From: Pseudomonadota bacterium
Lineage (GTDB): Bacteria; Desulfobacterota; Desulfovibrionia; Desulfovibrionales; Desulfomicrobiaceae
Length of the DNA: 64,000 bases
Reading direction: 5' to 3'
Assembly: GCA_018902545.1 (NCBI GenBank)
Contig: JAHIQM010000008.1
Location: 62,001-126,000, forward strand
Positions within the stretch are counted from its first letter, which is position 1; the number at the start of each line of letters is the position of its first letter. This document shows positions 49,692 to 60,637 of the stretch, piece after piece. Position numbers and translations under genes: made by a program. The notes beneath the pieces were generated by a model. That model was not told where the DNA came from, ran no database searches, and saw nothing but the letters and a program-made list of their open reading frames with translations.

Positions 49692-51137
49692 CTATTTTCT
49701 CCAGAATTCGGGCACAAACAACACCAGAACCGTATAAATCTCAAGCCTGCCCAGCAGCATGCAAAAACTGAGCACCCATTTGCCCAGGGCGGGGATTCCG
49801 GCGTAATTATCCACCGGACCGACCTCGCCCAGACCGGGGCCGATGTTGCCGATACAGGCCGCCACAGCCGTGAACGCAGTCAGCAGGTCAACACCCAGGG
49901 CCGCCAGAGCAAGCCCGGAAAGAACAAAAAGAAGCATGAAAAGCACAAAAAAACCCCAGATGCTGTTCAGCACTTCGTCCCGGACCAGCTTCGGACCGAA
50001 CTTGACCGGCAGCACGGCTCTGGGGTGCACAAGCCTGAACAGTTCGCGGTAAGCGTGCTTGAAAAGCAGCATGATTCGCATGCACTTGATCCCGCCAGAG
50101 GTGGATCCGGCGCAGCCGCCGACGAACATGCAAAGGAGCAGCACCCCCTGCGGCAGGGGGAGCCAGAGCTCATAGTCTGCGGTGGCATATCCGGTGGTGC
50201 TGATGATGGAAGCCACCTGGAAGGAACCGAAACGCAGGGCGTCGGCCCAGGACGGATACGAGGACCCGTGGACGCTGATGGTCACCACGGCGGTCAAGGC
50301 GAGAAAAAGAAGCACGAAAAACCGGAACTCCGGATTCCGCCACATGGTCAGTGGCCGTCCCCGCAAGAGCTGAAAATGAAGTGCGAAATTGACTCCGGCC
50401 AGGAGCATGAAAAAGGTGATCACGCCATCGATATAGGCGGAATCGTAGGCCGCTATAGACGCGTTGCGCGTCGAGAACCCGCCCGTGGCCATGGCCCCGA
50501 AGGCGTGGCAGACGCTCTCGAAGAGATCCATGTCGCCGAGCATGAGCAGCACGACCAGGGCCACCGTGAACAGCACATAAACCTTCCACAGGCTCATGGC
50601 CGTGTCCTTGATGCGCGGTTGCAGCTTGTCGGCCACCGGACCCGGCACCTCGGCCTTGTAGAGTTGCATGCCGCCCACGCCCAGAAAAGGCAGGATGGCT
50701 ATGGTCAGGACGATGATACCCATGCCGCCCAGCCAGTGGGTCAGACTGCGCCACAGCAACAGCCCCTTGGGCTGGGCTTCGACGTCGGTCAGAATGGACG
50801 CGCCCGTGGTGGTGAAACCGGACATGGATTCGAAAAATGCGTCTGTGAAAGACGCGAATCCACCCAGGGCAAAGGGCAGAGCCCCGAATAACGCGCAGGC
50901 CGCCCAAGCCAAGGCGACGATGACCATGCCCTCGCGGTGGTTGATGACCAGAGGCTTGGGGCGGCGAAAACCGAGCATGAGCAAAACGCCCGTCAGCACG
51001 GTCACGCACAGGGACAGGAAAAGGGGCGCCACCGACGCGTCGTCATAATACCAGCCGCAGGCCAGGGGAAAAAACATGCACAATCCCACGCACAGCAGGA
51101 TAAGTCCGGTCACGTGCAGGGCGATGGGCCAGCGCAT
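49692..51137 (-). CDS. trkH: Trk potassium uptake protein TrkH
   Basis: K+-translocating membrane subunit of the Trk system, 481 residues with the four-fold M1-P-M2 architecture. Pore-loop filters are visible as GFTTTGAS (about 107-114), GAMATGGFSTRN, IISTTGYATAD and CIGNIGPGLG. The C-terminus ends VLFVPEFWRK, a TrkH hallmark. It overlaps the trkA stop by one base (TGATG), so the NAD-binding regulatory subunit and the channel are made together. K+ uptake would be the main osmotic and turgor system. Confidence 0.97.
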   Translation of the reverse strand: MRWPIALHVTGLILLCVGLCMFFPLACGWYYDDASVAPLFLSLCVTVLTGVLLMLGFRRPKPLVINHREGMVIVALAWAACALFGALPFALGGFASFTDAFFESMSGFTTTGASILTDVEAQPKGLLLWRSLTHWLGGMGIIVLTIAILPFLGVGGMQLYKAEVPGPVADKLQPRIKDTAMSLWKVYVLFTVALVVLLMLGDMDLFESVCHAFGAMATGGFSTRNASIAAYDSAYIDGVITFFMLLAGVNFALHFQLLRGRPLTMWRNPEFRFFVLLFLALTAVVTISVHGSSYPSWADALRFGSFQVASIISTTGYATADYELWLPLPQGVLLLCMFVGGCAGSTSGGIKCMRIMLLFKHAYRELFRLVHPRAVLPVKFGPKLVRDEVLNSIWGFFVLFMLLFVLSGLALAALGVDLLTAFTAVAACIGNIGPGLGEVGPVDNYAGIPALGKWVLSFCMLLGRLEIYTVLVLFVPEFWRK

Positions 51138-52495
51138 CAGGCCTGCTCCTGTTCCCGGGACAGCATCCGTTCCAGCGACGGAATGGATTCGGTTAGGCTC
51201 AGGATGAAGAGGCGATCCCCGCTTTTAATCACGTCATGGCCAGCCGGAATGAGCACCGCGTCGGCGCGCATGATGCAAAGCACCAGCACCCCCTTGGGAA
51301 AGGACAGGTCTTTAAGGGCCTGTCCGACCAGGCTGGAGTCTGGACCGACCAGCGCTTCCAGGGCTTCCGCCCCATCTTTGATGGCTACGGCGGAAAGCAC
51401 TCCGCCTTTACGCACATGCTTGAAGATACTGTTCACCGCCGAAAGCCTGGGGCTGACAATGTGCTCAAGCCCGATGGCCCGCACCAGCGGCATGTACTCG
51501 ATCTTGTTCAACCGGGTAATGGCCATGGGCGTGCCCAGTTTCCTGGCCAGAAGCGACGAAAGGATGTTGCTCTCCTCGTTGCCGGTCATCGTCACCACCA
51601 CGTCCATGGCGCCGATGTTTTCTTCGAGCAGCGCCTCCTGATCCGTACCGTCTCCGACCAGGACCACGGTACGATCCAGCTCTCCGGCCAGCACGGCGCA
51701 GCGCTCGGGGTCCTTGTCCATGAGCTTGACATGAATGGGCTTTTTTTCCAGGGCGCGGGCCAGCCTCAGGCCGATGTTGCCCCCCCCGATGATGAGCACG
51801 TTCTTCTTCTTGGCCGACCGATTGCCCATAAATGAGAATACGGTCTGTAGCTGTGTATCTTCACACACAAAATAGACCAGATCGCCGTCCCGGATCTCGT
51901 CGGCGCCGGTGGGAACGATGACCCTGTCGTCGCGCACAATGGCCGCTATGATCAGCGGCAGGTCCCCGGCCTTGCGGCGCATATCCATGAGGGTCGTGCC
52001 GGAAAGGGGGTTGCCCGAAGTGATCCAGGTGCCCACGATCTTGATGCGCCCGCCCGCGAGATCGCATATATCGACCGCCCCCGGAGCGCGCAGCATGTGC
52101 TCGATGGTCCGCACCACCTCGACTTCCGGGTTGATGATGATGCCGATGCCGATCCCATCGGCCAGTTGCCGGGCGTAGGACGTGTACTCGTCGTTGCGGA
52201 TGCGGGCCAGCTTGGTCAGGCCCGGGGCGAGCATGTTGGCAAAGGTGCAGGCCATGAGGTTGATCTCGTCGCTGTCGGTCACGGCCAGCAGCATATCAGC
52301 CTGGGCGATACCGGCCTCGCCCAGCACCAACGGGCTGCAGCCCGAGCCTTCCAGCACCTGCACGTCCATGTGGTCGAGAATCCGCTGCAGCACTGCGGGG
52401 TTGCGGTCGATGACCACCACATCCTTGTTTTCGGAAGCCAGCCGTTTGGCGATATGAAATCCGACCTCTCCGGCTCCGACAATAATGGCTTTCAA
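51137..52495 (-). CDS. trkA: Trk system potassium regulatory protein TrkA
   Basis: Cytoplasmic gating subunit of TrkH, 452 residues with two RCK halves. First NAD-binding motif MKAIIVGAGEVGFHIAKRLA at residue 1, second VLIIGGGNIGLRLARALEKK near 233; each is followed by a TrkA-C domain (about 140-220 and 370-450). The full-length double form is the enteric TrkA type. Its stop overlaps the trkH start by one base; it starts 23 nt after the nuclease gene. Confidence 0.96.
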   Translation of the reverse strand: MKAIIVGAGEVGFHIAKRLASENKDVVVIDRNPAVLQRILDHMDVQVLEGSGCSPLVLGEAGIAQADMLLAVTDSDEINLMACTFANMLAPGLTKLARIRNDEYTSYARQLADGIGIGIIINPEVEVVRTIEHMLRAPGAVDICDLAGGRIKIVGTWITSGNPLSGTTLMDMRRKAGDLPLIIAAIVRDDRVIVPTGADEIRDGDLVYFVCEDTQLQTVFSFMGNRSAKKKNVLIIGGGNIGLRLARALEKKPIHVKLMDKDPERCAVLAGELDRTVVLVGDGTDQEALLEENIGAMDVVVTMTGNEESNILSSLLARKLGTPMAITRLNKIEYMPLVRAIGLEHIVSPRLSAVNSIFKHVRKGGVLSAVAIKDGAEALEALVGPDSSLVGQALKDLSFPKGVLVLCIMRADAVLIPAGHDVIKSGDRLFILSLTESIPSLERMLSREQEQA

Positions 52496-52518
52496 GCTCT
52501 TCGCTCCGGCTTATATGA

Positions 52519-53230
52519 CTAGCGGCCCGATTCGGTGGGCCACGGAGTGCATTCCCGAGCCGGTGCATAACCGGCCGCGAAGGCATCCCGCAAGGAGGAA
52601 AAATACACCCTGTTGGCGGCACGTATGGTGCGCCCCTGGGCGCAGGACAAGACATGAAAACGCTTGCTGTTCTTCGTGCCGACAAAACCGTCCCGCGCCC
52701 TTGGCGACGAGATCAGTCCGGGCCAGAAACCCCGGCCTTGCTCCATGGCCGCGTTCTGTGCGGCGAGCAGCGCGCTGGCCAGCCTCCTGTCCTTGTCCGA
52801 GGAATGCGGATAGACGAAAGCCGCGCCCGCTTCAATCATGAGCAGATTGACCTGGCGTCCGTCGGCCAACTGCGCCACGCCGACCAGCCGCCCGTAGCGA
52901 TCCGTGCCGAGTTCGCGTCTGTCCAGTACAAGGTCTTGCCCGGAAACAAAAGCGGTCAGGATCTTTCCGGACTCTGCGCCGTAATACTGCCCGGACCTGC
53001 CCTTGCGGGAAACCTCGGGAGCGTCGATGCCGCGAAGCCGCAGGCGCTCCCCGCCGTCAAGGATCACTGTGTCCCCGTCCAGAACAGCCTGAACTCCGAC
53101 GCGCCACGTCTGGGCCACAGCGCCCTGCGCCGAAAAAACCAGCACCAGGGCGACAACCAGCACCCGAAGCAGCGGCCCAAAAAAGAAGGCAACCCGGGGG
53201 GTTGCCTTGGGATTTGCGATCACGTTCAGG

Positions 53231-53241
<11 letters not shown>
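52519..53241 (-). CDS. Exported thermonuclease-family (SNase-like) protein
   Basis: A 240-residue protein with a staphylococcal-nuclease fold after a hydrophobic N-terminus ([20 protein letters not shown]). Catalytic-type motifs: [20 protein letters not shown] followed by [21 protein letters not shown] and [15 protein letters not shown]-terminal segment ([20 protein letters not shown] ... [12 protein letters not shown]) resembles the Cys/His metal-binding tail seen on such nucleases, but one Cys of the final CxxC is Ala. The ATG at 53241 overlaps rpoD by 11 nt and the first codons span the rpoD terminator, so the true start may be a later codon. Confidence 0.78.
53179..53208 (-). terminator. 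Intrinsic terminator of rpoD
   Basis: On the minus strand, AAGGCAACCC pairs with GGGTTGCCTT and is followed by C and six T residues. It lies 23 nt after the rpoD stop, inside the first codons assigned to the nuclease gene. Confidence 0.88.
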
Positions 53242-54997
<1,756 letters not shown>

Positions 54998-55049
54998 CCG
55001 TTCCCCCCAAAGTTGATAAAACTTTTCGTCCGCCGATGCGAAAAAATCT

Positions 55050-56756
55050 TCAGCCCTGCGTTTTGGTCTGGATCAGAGCCAAAAAACGCAGTTCCTCCTG
55101 GAAATCCCCGCTCAGGCGGGCCTTGCGCAAACCCAAGTTGAGACTCTCCAACTCGCGTCGCTGGCCGGTCTGACGCAAAAAATCCCGAACCTCGTCCCAC
55201 TCACCCTGGCCGTCATCAACCGCGACATCGGTGCGCATCTGGCACTGCACATAAAACTGCTTTTCGCCCTGATCCAAACGGCTCAGAACTTCATGGGGGT
55301 TTACCCCGTAAATCTTGTCCCAGAAAATTCTGCCCCGCTCTGTTGCCAAGGCCCTGCCAAGACCAAGTTCGTGCAGCTGCCCGTGGTATTCGGGAAAGCG
55401 CACGGCAAAGGCCAGCAGGTCCCTGTCGAGCTGGGAGGGCTTACATTGTTCCAGCCGCGCCGAGGCTGGGGCGGCGCTAGCGGCTGCGCTCTTGTCTCCC
55501 AGCGTGCGCCGCAACTCGGTTTCCGAGAGTCCCAGGCCTGCCGCCAGCTTGGGCAGATAAAATGCTTGCCAGTCCAGCTGCTTAAGCCGCGTCATGAAAC
55601 CCGTGGCCCACTGCAGCACGTCTTTAGGCGCATGCTCGGCAGACAGCTGCCTCAGGCAGTAGTCAAGACCGTCCATGGCCTGGGCGGACAATTCCAGCAG
55701 GCTCTCGCGGCCGTTCTTCTGCAACACGGAATCCACGTCCTCGCCCTCGGGCATGCAGAGTACCCGGCATTTGAGGCCTTGAGTCAAAATCATCTCCGCG
55801 CTGCGCAAGGCCGCCTTGCGGCCCGCATTGTCCCCGTCGAAAACCAGGTCGACCTGGCCGACCAGGCCGGAAAGACGGTGCACCTGCTCGGGAGTGAGCG
55901 CCGTGCCGAGCACCCCGCAGCTGTTCTCGAACCCAAACTGGTGCAGGCTCAAGACGTCCACGTACCCCTCGGTCAACAGCACGCTCTTGGAGTGCGACAT
56001 GGCCCGCCGGGCCTGGTACAGTCCGTAAAGGTGCTCACCTTTGATGTAGATGGGCGTCTCGCTCGAATTCAGGTACTTCGGGCCGTCGCCGTCCGTCAGG
56101 CTCCGCCCGCCAAAGGCCACGGTCTGGGCCGACAGGTTCATGATCGGAAAAATAAGCCGCTCGCGGAACCGATCGTAGAACGTGCCCTTTGCCGACTTGC
56201 TGACCAGCCCGGCCTTTTCGGCGGCCTCGCCGGAAAAACCGCTTCTTCGCAAATGATCGCGCAGCTCGCCCCAGCCCCCCGGAGCCCAGCCCAGGCAAAA
56301 ACGCTCCACGATCCCGGGAGCCAGCCCGCGCCGCGCAATGTAGTCCCGGGCGGCCTGCCCCGGCCCACGACCCAGCATCTGCTGGTAAAAAACAACGGCC
56401 TGGGCGTGCATGTCCAGGCACTGGGAACGCGAAATCTCACCCGGAGCCCTGTACTCAGGCCGCTTGCGGACCTCCAGGCCCGCCTCGACCGCCAGGGCTT
56501 CAACGGCTTCTCCGAACTCCAGACCATTGATGGCGCGGTAGAATTCGATGATATCTCCGGACGCCTGGCAACCGAAGCAATAGTAAAAGCCCCCTTCCGG
56601 ATTGACCGAGAAGGACGGCTTGGTTTCCTGATGGAACGGACACGGAGCGACCAGTCTGTTGCCGGCCGGCCTGAGCTCGACGTGTCTTGCGATCACGTCC
56701 TCGATGCGCAGGCGGGCTTTTATCTCCGCGATCAGTCCCGGGTCGAACGCGCTCAT
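55050..56756 (-). CDS. dnaG: DNA primase DnaG
   Basis: Synthesises RNA primers at the replication fork, 568 residues. N-terminal zinc ribbon: [20 protein letters not shown] followed by YCFGC (CHC2 type, about 39-63). The catalytic core has [20 protein letters not shown], and TOPRIM motifs [16 protein letters not shown] and [15 protein letters not shown]. The C-terminal helicase-binding domain (about 430-568) is divergent. It starts 19 nt after mutS2 and precedes rpoD, the classical dnaG-rpoD order. Confidence 0.97.
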   Translation of the reverse strand: MSAFDPGLIAEIKARLRIEDVIARHVELRPAGNRLVAPCPFHQETKPSFSVNPEGGFYYCFGCQASGDIIEFYRAINGLEFGEAVEALAVEAGLEVRKRPEYRAPGEISRSQCLDMHAQAVVFYQQMLGRGPGQAARDYIARRGLAPGIVERFCLGWAPGGWGELRDHLRRSGFSGEAAEKAGLVSKSAKGTFYDRFRERLIFPIMNLSAQTVAFGGRSLTDGDGPKYLNSSETPIYIKGEHLYGLYQARRAMSHSKSVLLTEGYVDVLSLHQFGFENSCGVLGTALTPEQVHRLSGLVGQVDLVFDGDNAGRKAALRSAEMILTQGLKCRVLCMPEGEDVDSVLQKNGRESLLELSAQAMDGLDYCLRQLSAEHAPKDVLQWATGFMTRLKQLDWQAFYLPKLAAGLGLSETELRRTLGDKSAAASAAPASARLEQCKPSQLDRDLLAFAVRFPEYHGQLHELGLGRALATERGRIFWDKIYGVNPHEVLSRLDQGEKQFYVQCQMRTDVAVDDGQGEWDEVRDFLRQTGQRRELESLNLGLRKARLSGDFQEELRFLALIQTKTQG

Positions 56757-56775
56757 CAGGCTCCGCTTAAAAAAA

Positions 56776-59073
56776 TTACTCCGCCAGGACCACCTTGGTC
56801 ACGCCGTCTCCGCCTTCGTCCGCATTGCCCAGACGATAATCCCCCACCGCCCTGGACCGCTTGAGATGATCGTGCACCACCCGGCGCATGGCTCCGGTAC
56901 CCATCCCGTGCACGATCTCGACTTCGTTGCGCCCGGCCAGCAAGGCCTTGTCGAGGAAACGCGACAGCTCGGACTCGGCCTCGTCGGCCCGCAGGCCGCG
57001 CAAATCGAGCCGCAGGGGAGTCACCGGGGCCGGGGCGCTCCTGAGCACGACCTTGCCTCCGTCAGAGGCACCCTTGGTCGAAACCTGCACATCAGCAAGG
57101 CCGACCCACAGCGAAACGCCGCCCATGTCCAGGCGCACCCGTTCTTTCTTGCCGTCGATCTCCTGCACCAGACCTGTTTTGTTCCAGGGCAGATAAAGCA
57201 GGACCTGCCCCTGGGCAATGGCCTGGATGGAAAGTTTATTGAGGCCCTCTTGTATTTCCGGCGAACCGGCCACGGTGTCCCGCAGCTGAGCGATCTCCCT
57301 TAGGGCCTCTTTGCGGCCGCGTTGGCCTTCCCGCCACTGGCGCATGATCTCCTGGGAGGCCTCGCGCAATTCCTTGTGCATGCGGGCCCGTTCCTGGTCG
57401 AGCTTTTCCAGCTTGCGGGAATATTTGAGTTCCAGGTCGCGAGTACGGGCCTTGGCCTTGTCCAGTTCCTCTTCCTTGGCTGCAGCCAGGCTATTGAGGC
57501 GCTCGAACACTTCCTCGGCATCCCCCGAATCCAGATACAGGTACTCCTGGGCCCGCGCCAGAATGGACTCGGGCAACCCCTGTTCCCGGGCCACGTCCAG
57601 GGCGCGACTGGCCCCGACCTGATCGTAGCCGAGCTTGAAGAGAGGCTTTCTGGTATCCGGCGAAAAAATGACCGAAGCGGCGCGCACCCCTTCCTTGGAA
57701 AGCCCGTACGCCTTGAGGGCCGGAAAATGCGTGGCCGCGCCGACCCAGGCCCGACGTTCCAGCAGTCCGTCGACCACGGCCTGAGCCAGGGCCGCGCCCT
57801 GACTGGGATCAGTGCCGACTCCGAACTCATCGAGAATGACCAGCGTGCGAGCGTCGATATGCGGCCAGATCTCGCTGAAATGGCGGATCTGGGCCGTGAA
57901 GGTAGACAGGCTTAGCTCGATGGACTGCTCGTCGCCCATGGAGACCACAAATTTGTTCCACAGCGGCAGGGTGCTGCCCTCGGCCGCCGTGATGGGCAGC
58001 CCGGCGTGGGCCATGAGTCCCAAGAGACCCAGAGTCTTGAGGCACACGGTCTTGCCCCCGGCGTTGCCACCGGTGATAATGAGCGCGCGCTGGCCTTCGT
58101 GCAGCACCAGATCCACGGGCACGACACGATCCTGTCCGAAGACCAGCAAAGGATGGCGAGCCTCGGTCAGGGAGAGCGGCGCGTCGGGGGCGATGTCGAC
58201 CACATGGGCACCCGTCTGGCGTGCAAAGGCGCAGATGGCAAGCAGCCCGTCAAAACGGACCAACTCCTCAAAGGTATGCTCGATGGCACCCTGCTCCCCG
58301 CGCACCAGTTCGCTTAAGAACCTCAGGACTTTTTGTTCCTCGGCGCGCTCTTCCTGCTTGTATTCCTGCAGGTCGTTGTTGAGCTCGACCAGGAAAAGCG
58401 GCTCGAAATAGCACGTCTCCCCGGTCTGGGAATAGTCGTGCACGATGCCTTTGAGGCGCCCCTTGAAATTGTTCTTCAGGGCCAGAACATAGCGGTCCGA
58501 GGAAATGGTCAGAAATTCGTCCTGCAGCATGAACTGCAGATCCTTGTTCTGGAAAAAATCCTGCACCTTGCGGGTGCACATCTGATGCACGCGGCGGATT
58601 TCCTGACGCACGGAATAAAGCTCGGGCGAGGCCTCGTCACGGATCGTGCCGTCGGGGGCGAGACAGCGCGACAAGCCGGACCACGTCCTGGGCGGCAGGG
58701 TCAGCCCGGCCAGCAAGTCGGTCAGGCCGGGATAGCGCTCTTTGTCGGCGGTCCCGACGCGCTCCAGAAGCGCGGCGGCGGCTTTGAGCATCTCCCAGAG
58801 TCCGATGAGGCCGTCCACATCAAGAAAGGCCAGGGGGCTCCGCAGATAGGAAAACACTCCGGCCACATCGGGAAAGGCGGAGAGCCGAACGTCCGTGTGG
58901 CCGCAAAAATGGATAGCCTCACGCACCAAGGCCGCCCGCTCGGCAATGCGGATGGGATCGGATTCGGGCAAAAGCGAAAGGCAGGCATCCCTGCCCGCCT
59001 CACTGACCGCGAAGTGCGAAAGATGCTGCAGGACCTTCGGATATTCCAGCAGCTGCAATGTTCTTGAATCCAT
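56776..59073 (-). CDS. mutS2: MutS2 family ATPase/endonuclease with Smr domain
   Basis: A 765-residue MutS2 protein, linked in other bacteria to suppression of recombination and to rescue of collided ribosomes. The ATPase has Walker A ITGGNAGGKTVCLKTLGLLG and Walker B TLVILDEFGVGTDPSQGAAL; a coiled coil (about 510-600) follows. The C-terminal Smr domain has LRLDLRGLRADEAESELSRF and VEIVHGMGTGAMRRVVHDHL. The mismatch-recognition domain of MutS is absent. The start at 59073 (MDSRTLQLLEYPKVL) is 4 nt past the yqeY stop and is preferred over 59139, which lies inside yqeY. Confidence 0.93.
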   Translation of the reverse strand: MDSRTLQLLEYPKVLQHLSHFAVSEAGRDACLSLLPESDPIRIAERAALVREAIHFCGHTDVRLSAFPDVAGVFSYLRSPLAFLDVDGLIGLWEMLKAAAALLERVGTADKERYPGLTDLLAGLTLPPRTWSGLSRCLAPDGTIRDEASPELYSVRQEIRRVHQMCTRKVQDFFQNKDLQFMLQDEFLTISSDRYVLALKNNFKGRLKGIVHDYSQTGETCYFEPLFLVELNNDLQEYKQEERAEEQKVLRFLSELVRGEQGAIEHTFEELVRFDGLLAICAFARQTGAHVVDIAPDAPLSLTEARHPLLVFGQDRVVPVDLVLHEGQRALIITGGNAGGKTVCLKTLGLLGLMAHAGLPITAAEGSTLPLWNKFVVSMGDEQSIELSLSTFTAQIRHFSEIWPHIDARTLVILDEFGVGTDPSQGAALAQAVVDGLLERRAWVGAATHFPALKAYGLSKEGVRAASVIFSPDTRKPLFKLGYDQVGASRALDVAREQGLPESILARAQEYLYLDSGDAEEVFERLNSLAAAKEEELDKAKARTRDLELKYSRKLEKLDQERARMHKELREASQEIMRQWREGQRGRKEALREIAQLRDTVAGSPEIQEGLNKLSIQAIAQGQVLLYLPWNKTGLVQEIDGKKERVRLDMGGVSLWVGLADVQVSTKGASDGGKVVLRSAPAPVTPLRLDLRGLRADEAESELSRFLDKALLAGRNEVEIVHGMGTGAMRRVVHDHLKRSRAVGDYRLGNADEGGDGVTKVVLAE

Positions 59074-59077
59074 AGGA

Positions 59078-59524
59078 TTACGATGAAAGCTTGGCGCGCA
59101 CCAGGGCGCTGAGTTCCTTTCCGTCGACACGACCGGCATGCTCGCCCATGATGGCGTTCATGACCTTGCCCATGTCCTTCATGTCGGAAACACCGAGGGT
59201 TTGAATGGTCGAGGCCACGGCCGCCTCAAGTTCCGCTGGGGAAAGGGCCGTGGGAAGATAGGCACGCAGAATGAGGTGCTCGCGCTCCTCGATTTCGGCA
59301 AGATCGATCCGGCCAGCAGCCCGGAACTGATCAATGGATTCCTGGCGCTGCTTGACCTGCTTGGACACCACATCCAGGATCTCGTTGTCGGTGAGTTCGC
59401 GGCGAAGCTCGACCTGCTTGTTCTTGACGGCTGCCTTGAGCATCCTCAAGACAGCCACCTCGTCAGTCTTTCTCGCCTTGAAAGCGGTCACGTAGTCCTT
59501 TTCAATGCGCACAGAAAGACTCAT
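59078..59524 (-). CDS. yqeY: YqeY/GatB tail-domain protein
   Basis: A 148-residue protein of the GatB_Yqey family, related to the tRNA-binding tail of the GatB amidotransferase subunit. YVTAFKARKTDEVAVLRMLK, EEREHLILRAYLPTALSPAE and DMGKVMNAIMGEHAGRVDGK are signature blocks. A tRNA-related role is inferred only. The start shares one base with the rpsU stop (TAATG). rpsU-yqeY-dnaG-rpoD order is common in several phyla. Confidence 0.93.
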   Translation of the reverse strand: MSLSVRIEKDYVTAFKARKTDEVAVLRMLKAAVKNKQVELRRELTDNEILDVVSKQVKQRQESIDQFRAAGRIDLAEIEEREHLILRAYLPTALSPAELEAAVASTIQTLGVSDMKDMGKVMNAIMGEHAGRVDGKELSALVRAKLSS

Positions 59525-59724
59525 TACATCACCTGCATTTTACGAATCTTTTTCAACAGTCTTTTCTTGGCCGCAGCTTCCTTCTTTTTCTTCTGGATGC
59601 TGGGTTTTTCGAAATGCTGACGCTTCTTCAGCTCGGAAAGGATACCGGCCTTCTCTACCTGCTTCTTGAACTTACGCAGGGAGTAGTCAAAAGTATCGCT
59701 GTCACCCATGTATACACCTGGCAA
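59524..59724 (-). CDS. rpsU: 30S ribosomal protein S21 (TTG start)
   Basis: Small basic ribosomal protein of 66 residues. The family N-terminus MPGV requires the TTG at 59724-59722, giving (M)[18 protein letters not shown]; this codon lies 7 nt after a perfect GGAGGTGATC ribosome site. A GTG further up overlaps that site itself, and the internal ATG would lose conserved residues. [20 protein letters not shown] and the Lys/Arg-rich tail are typical. First gene of the macromolecular synthesis operon, with a sigma-70-like promoter upstream. Confidence 0.95.
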   Translation of the reverse strand: MPGVYMGDSDTFDYSLRKFKKQVEKAGILSELKKRQHFEKPSIQKKKKEAAAKKRLLKKIRKMQVM

Positions 59725-59785
59725 ACGGATCACCTCCCGTTCTCGATCTGGTCCCGCTCACGCGGTGGCGAGCAGGAAATTTTGC

Positions 59786-59814
59786 TTTTTATGCCAACCC
59801 AGGGCGCATGGCAA
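59786..59814 (-). promoter_or_regulatory. Candidate sigma-70 promoter of rpsU-yqeY-mutS2-dnaG-rpoD
   Basis: The minus strand reads TTGCCA-N17-TAAAAA. The start point lies near 59779, about 55 nt before the rpsU start codon. Located between the upstream terminator and rpsU. Confidence 0.5.
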
Positions 59815-59828
59815 GAAAAATAAGTGCC

Positions 59829-59853
59829 AAAAAAAGGGGCGCCATGCACCCCT
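59829..59853 (-). terminator. Terminator of the 58-residue membrane protein gene
   Basis: On the minus strand, GGGGTGC pairs with GCGCCCC (one G-U) and is followed by seven T residues, 25 nt after the stop codon. Confidence 0.85.
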
Positions 59854-59877
59854 TTCAAAGCATCTTGAAAAATCAGG

Positions 59878-60054
59878 CTAGGAAATCTTTTCCTTCACGG
59901 TATCGGCCAGAGACTTCAGGATGACCACGCCAAGTCCGCTGCCGATAATGAAAAGCACAGCGTACAGCACGCCGAAAAAAATGGCATGATCAGGCTGCCA
60001 CCAGGGTAAATCCTGCGGCAGAGGGCTCTGAACGGTTTCTCCATGTATCATCAT
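59878..60054 (-). CDS. Small single-span membrane protein (58 residues)
   Basis: A short gene encoding MMIHGETVQSPLPQDLPWWQ at the N-terminus, one strongly hydrophobic helix (AIFFGVLYAVLFIIGSGLGV, about 24-43) and a basic/acidic tail ending KSLADTVKEKIS. Support: a GGGGGATGG ribosome site, a good codon pattern, and its own terminator directly behind. A second ATG follows the first, so the start is 60054 or 60051. I do not recognise a family with certainty; it could be a small membrane subunit or regulator. It lies 22 nt after the HU gene, probably in the same transcript. Confidence 0.78.
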   Translation of the reverse strand: MMIHGETVQSPLPQDLPWWQPDHAIFFGVLYAVLFIIGSGLGVVILKSLADTVKEKIS

Positions 60055-60076
60055 AGATCCATCCCCCTTGCGGTGA

Positions 60077-60349
60077 CTACTTGATTGCTTCCTTCAGTTC
60101 CTTGCCGGGGCGGAACTTGACAACCTTGCAAGCGGGAATCTTCAGCTCTTCGCCGGTGCGGGGGTTACGTCCGGTGCGGGCCTGACGCTCTTCAACCACG
60201 AAGGTTCCAAAACCGGTAAGGGTCATCTTCTTTTCGGCAACCAGTGTGTCCTGGACGGCCTTCAAAAATTCCGTAAGCGCACGTTCGGCGTTAGCCTTGG
60301 TCAATCCAGCCTTTTCCGCCATTTTAGCAACCAATTCAGCTTTCGTCAT
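60077..60349 (-). CDS. hup: DNA-binding protein HU
   Basis: Histone-like nucleoid protein of 90 residues. MTKAELVAKMAEKAGLTKAN, LVAEKKMTLTGFGTFVVEER and the DNA-binding beta-arm ARTGRNPRTGEELKIPA match HU; the C-terminus VVKFRPGKELKEAIK is standard. The start at 60349 follows an AAAGGAGGAAG ribosome site; an in-frame extension of 57 codons upstream is leader sequence. A leader of up to 288 nt separates it from the next upstream gene (rsmA, same strand), with TTGACT near 60580 as a possible -35 box. Confidence 0.96.
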   Translation of the reverse strand: MTKAELVAKMAEKAGLTKANAERALTEFLKAVQDTLVAEKKMTLTGFGTFVVEERQARTGRNPRTGEELKIPACKVVKFRPGKELKEAIK

Positions 60350-60637
60350 CAGTCTTCCTCCTTTGCAGTAATTTACCAACGGATGCGTGAAGCTCTCCAG
60401 AAGCCTCATGGGCTCACAGCCGTCAACACGTGGAACATTCAGCCTGATCTTGAAATTTCCCGGACATGGCTGCGAACTTCCTACTGGAAGGAAGGAAACA
60501 TGTCCATAGGGCTTCAGCACTTGGCCCGCATCACTTTCCGGCGCAAACGCTCAGAGGGCAGGCAAACAGAATTTCACTTGCAAAGTCAAGCTTATTTTCA
60601 AAAAAACTAAGGTAAAACCTGCCTTGACGGGCTTTTT

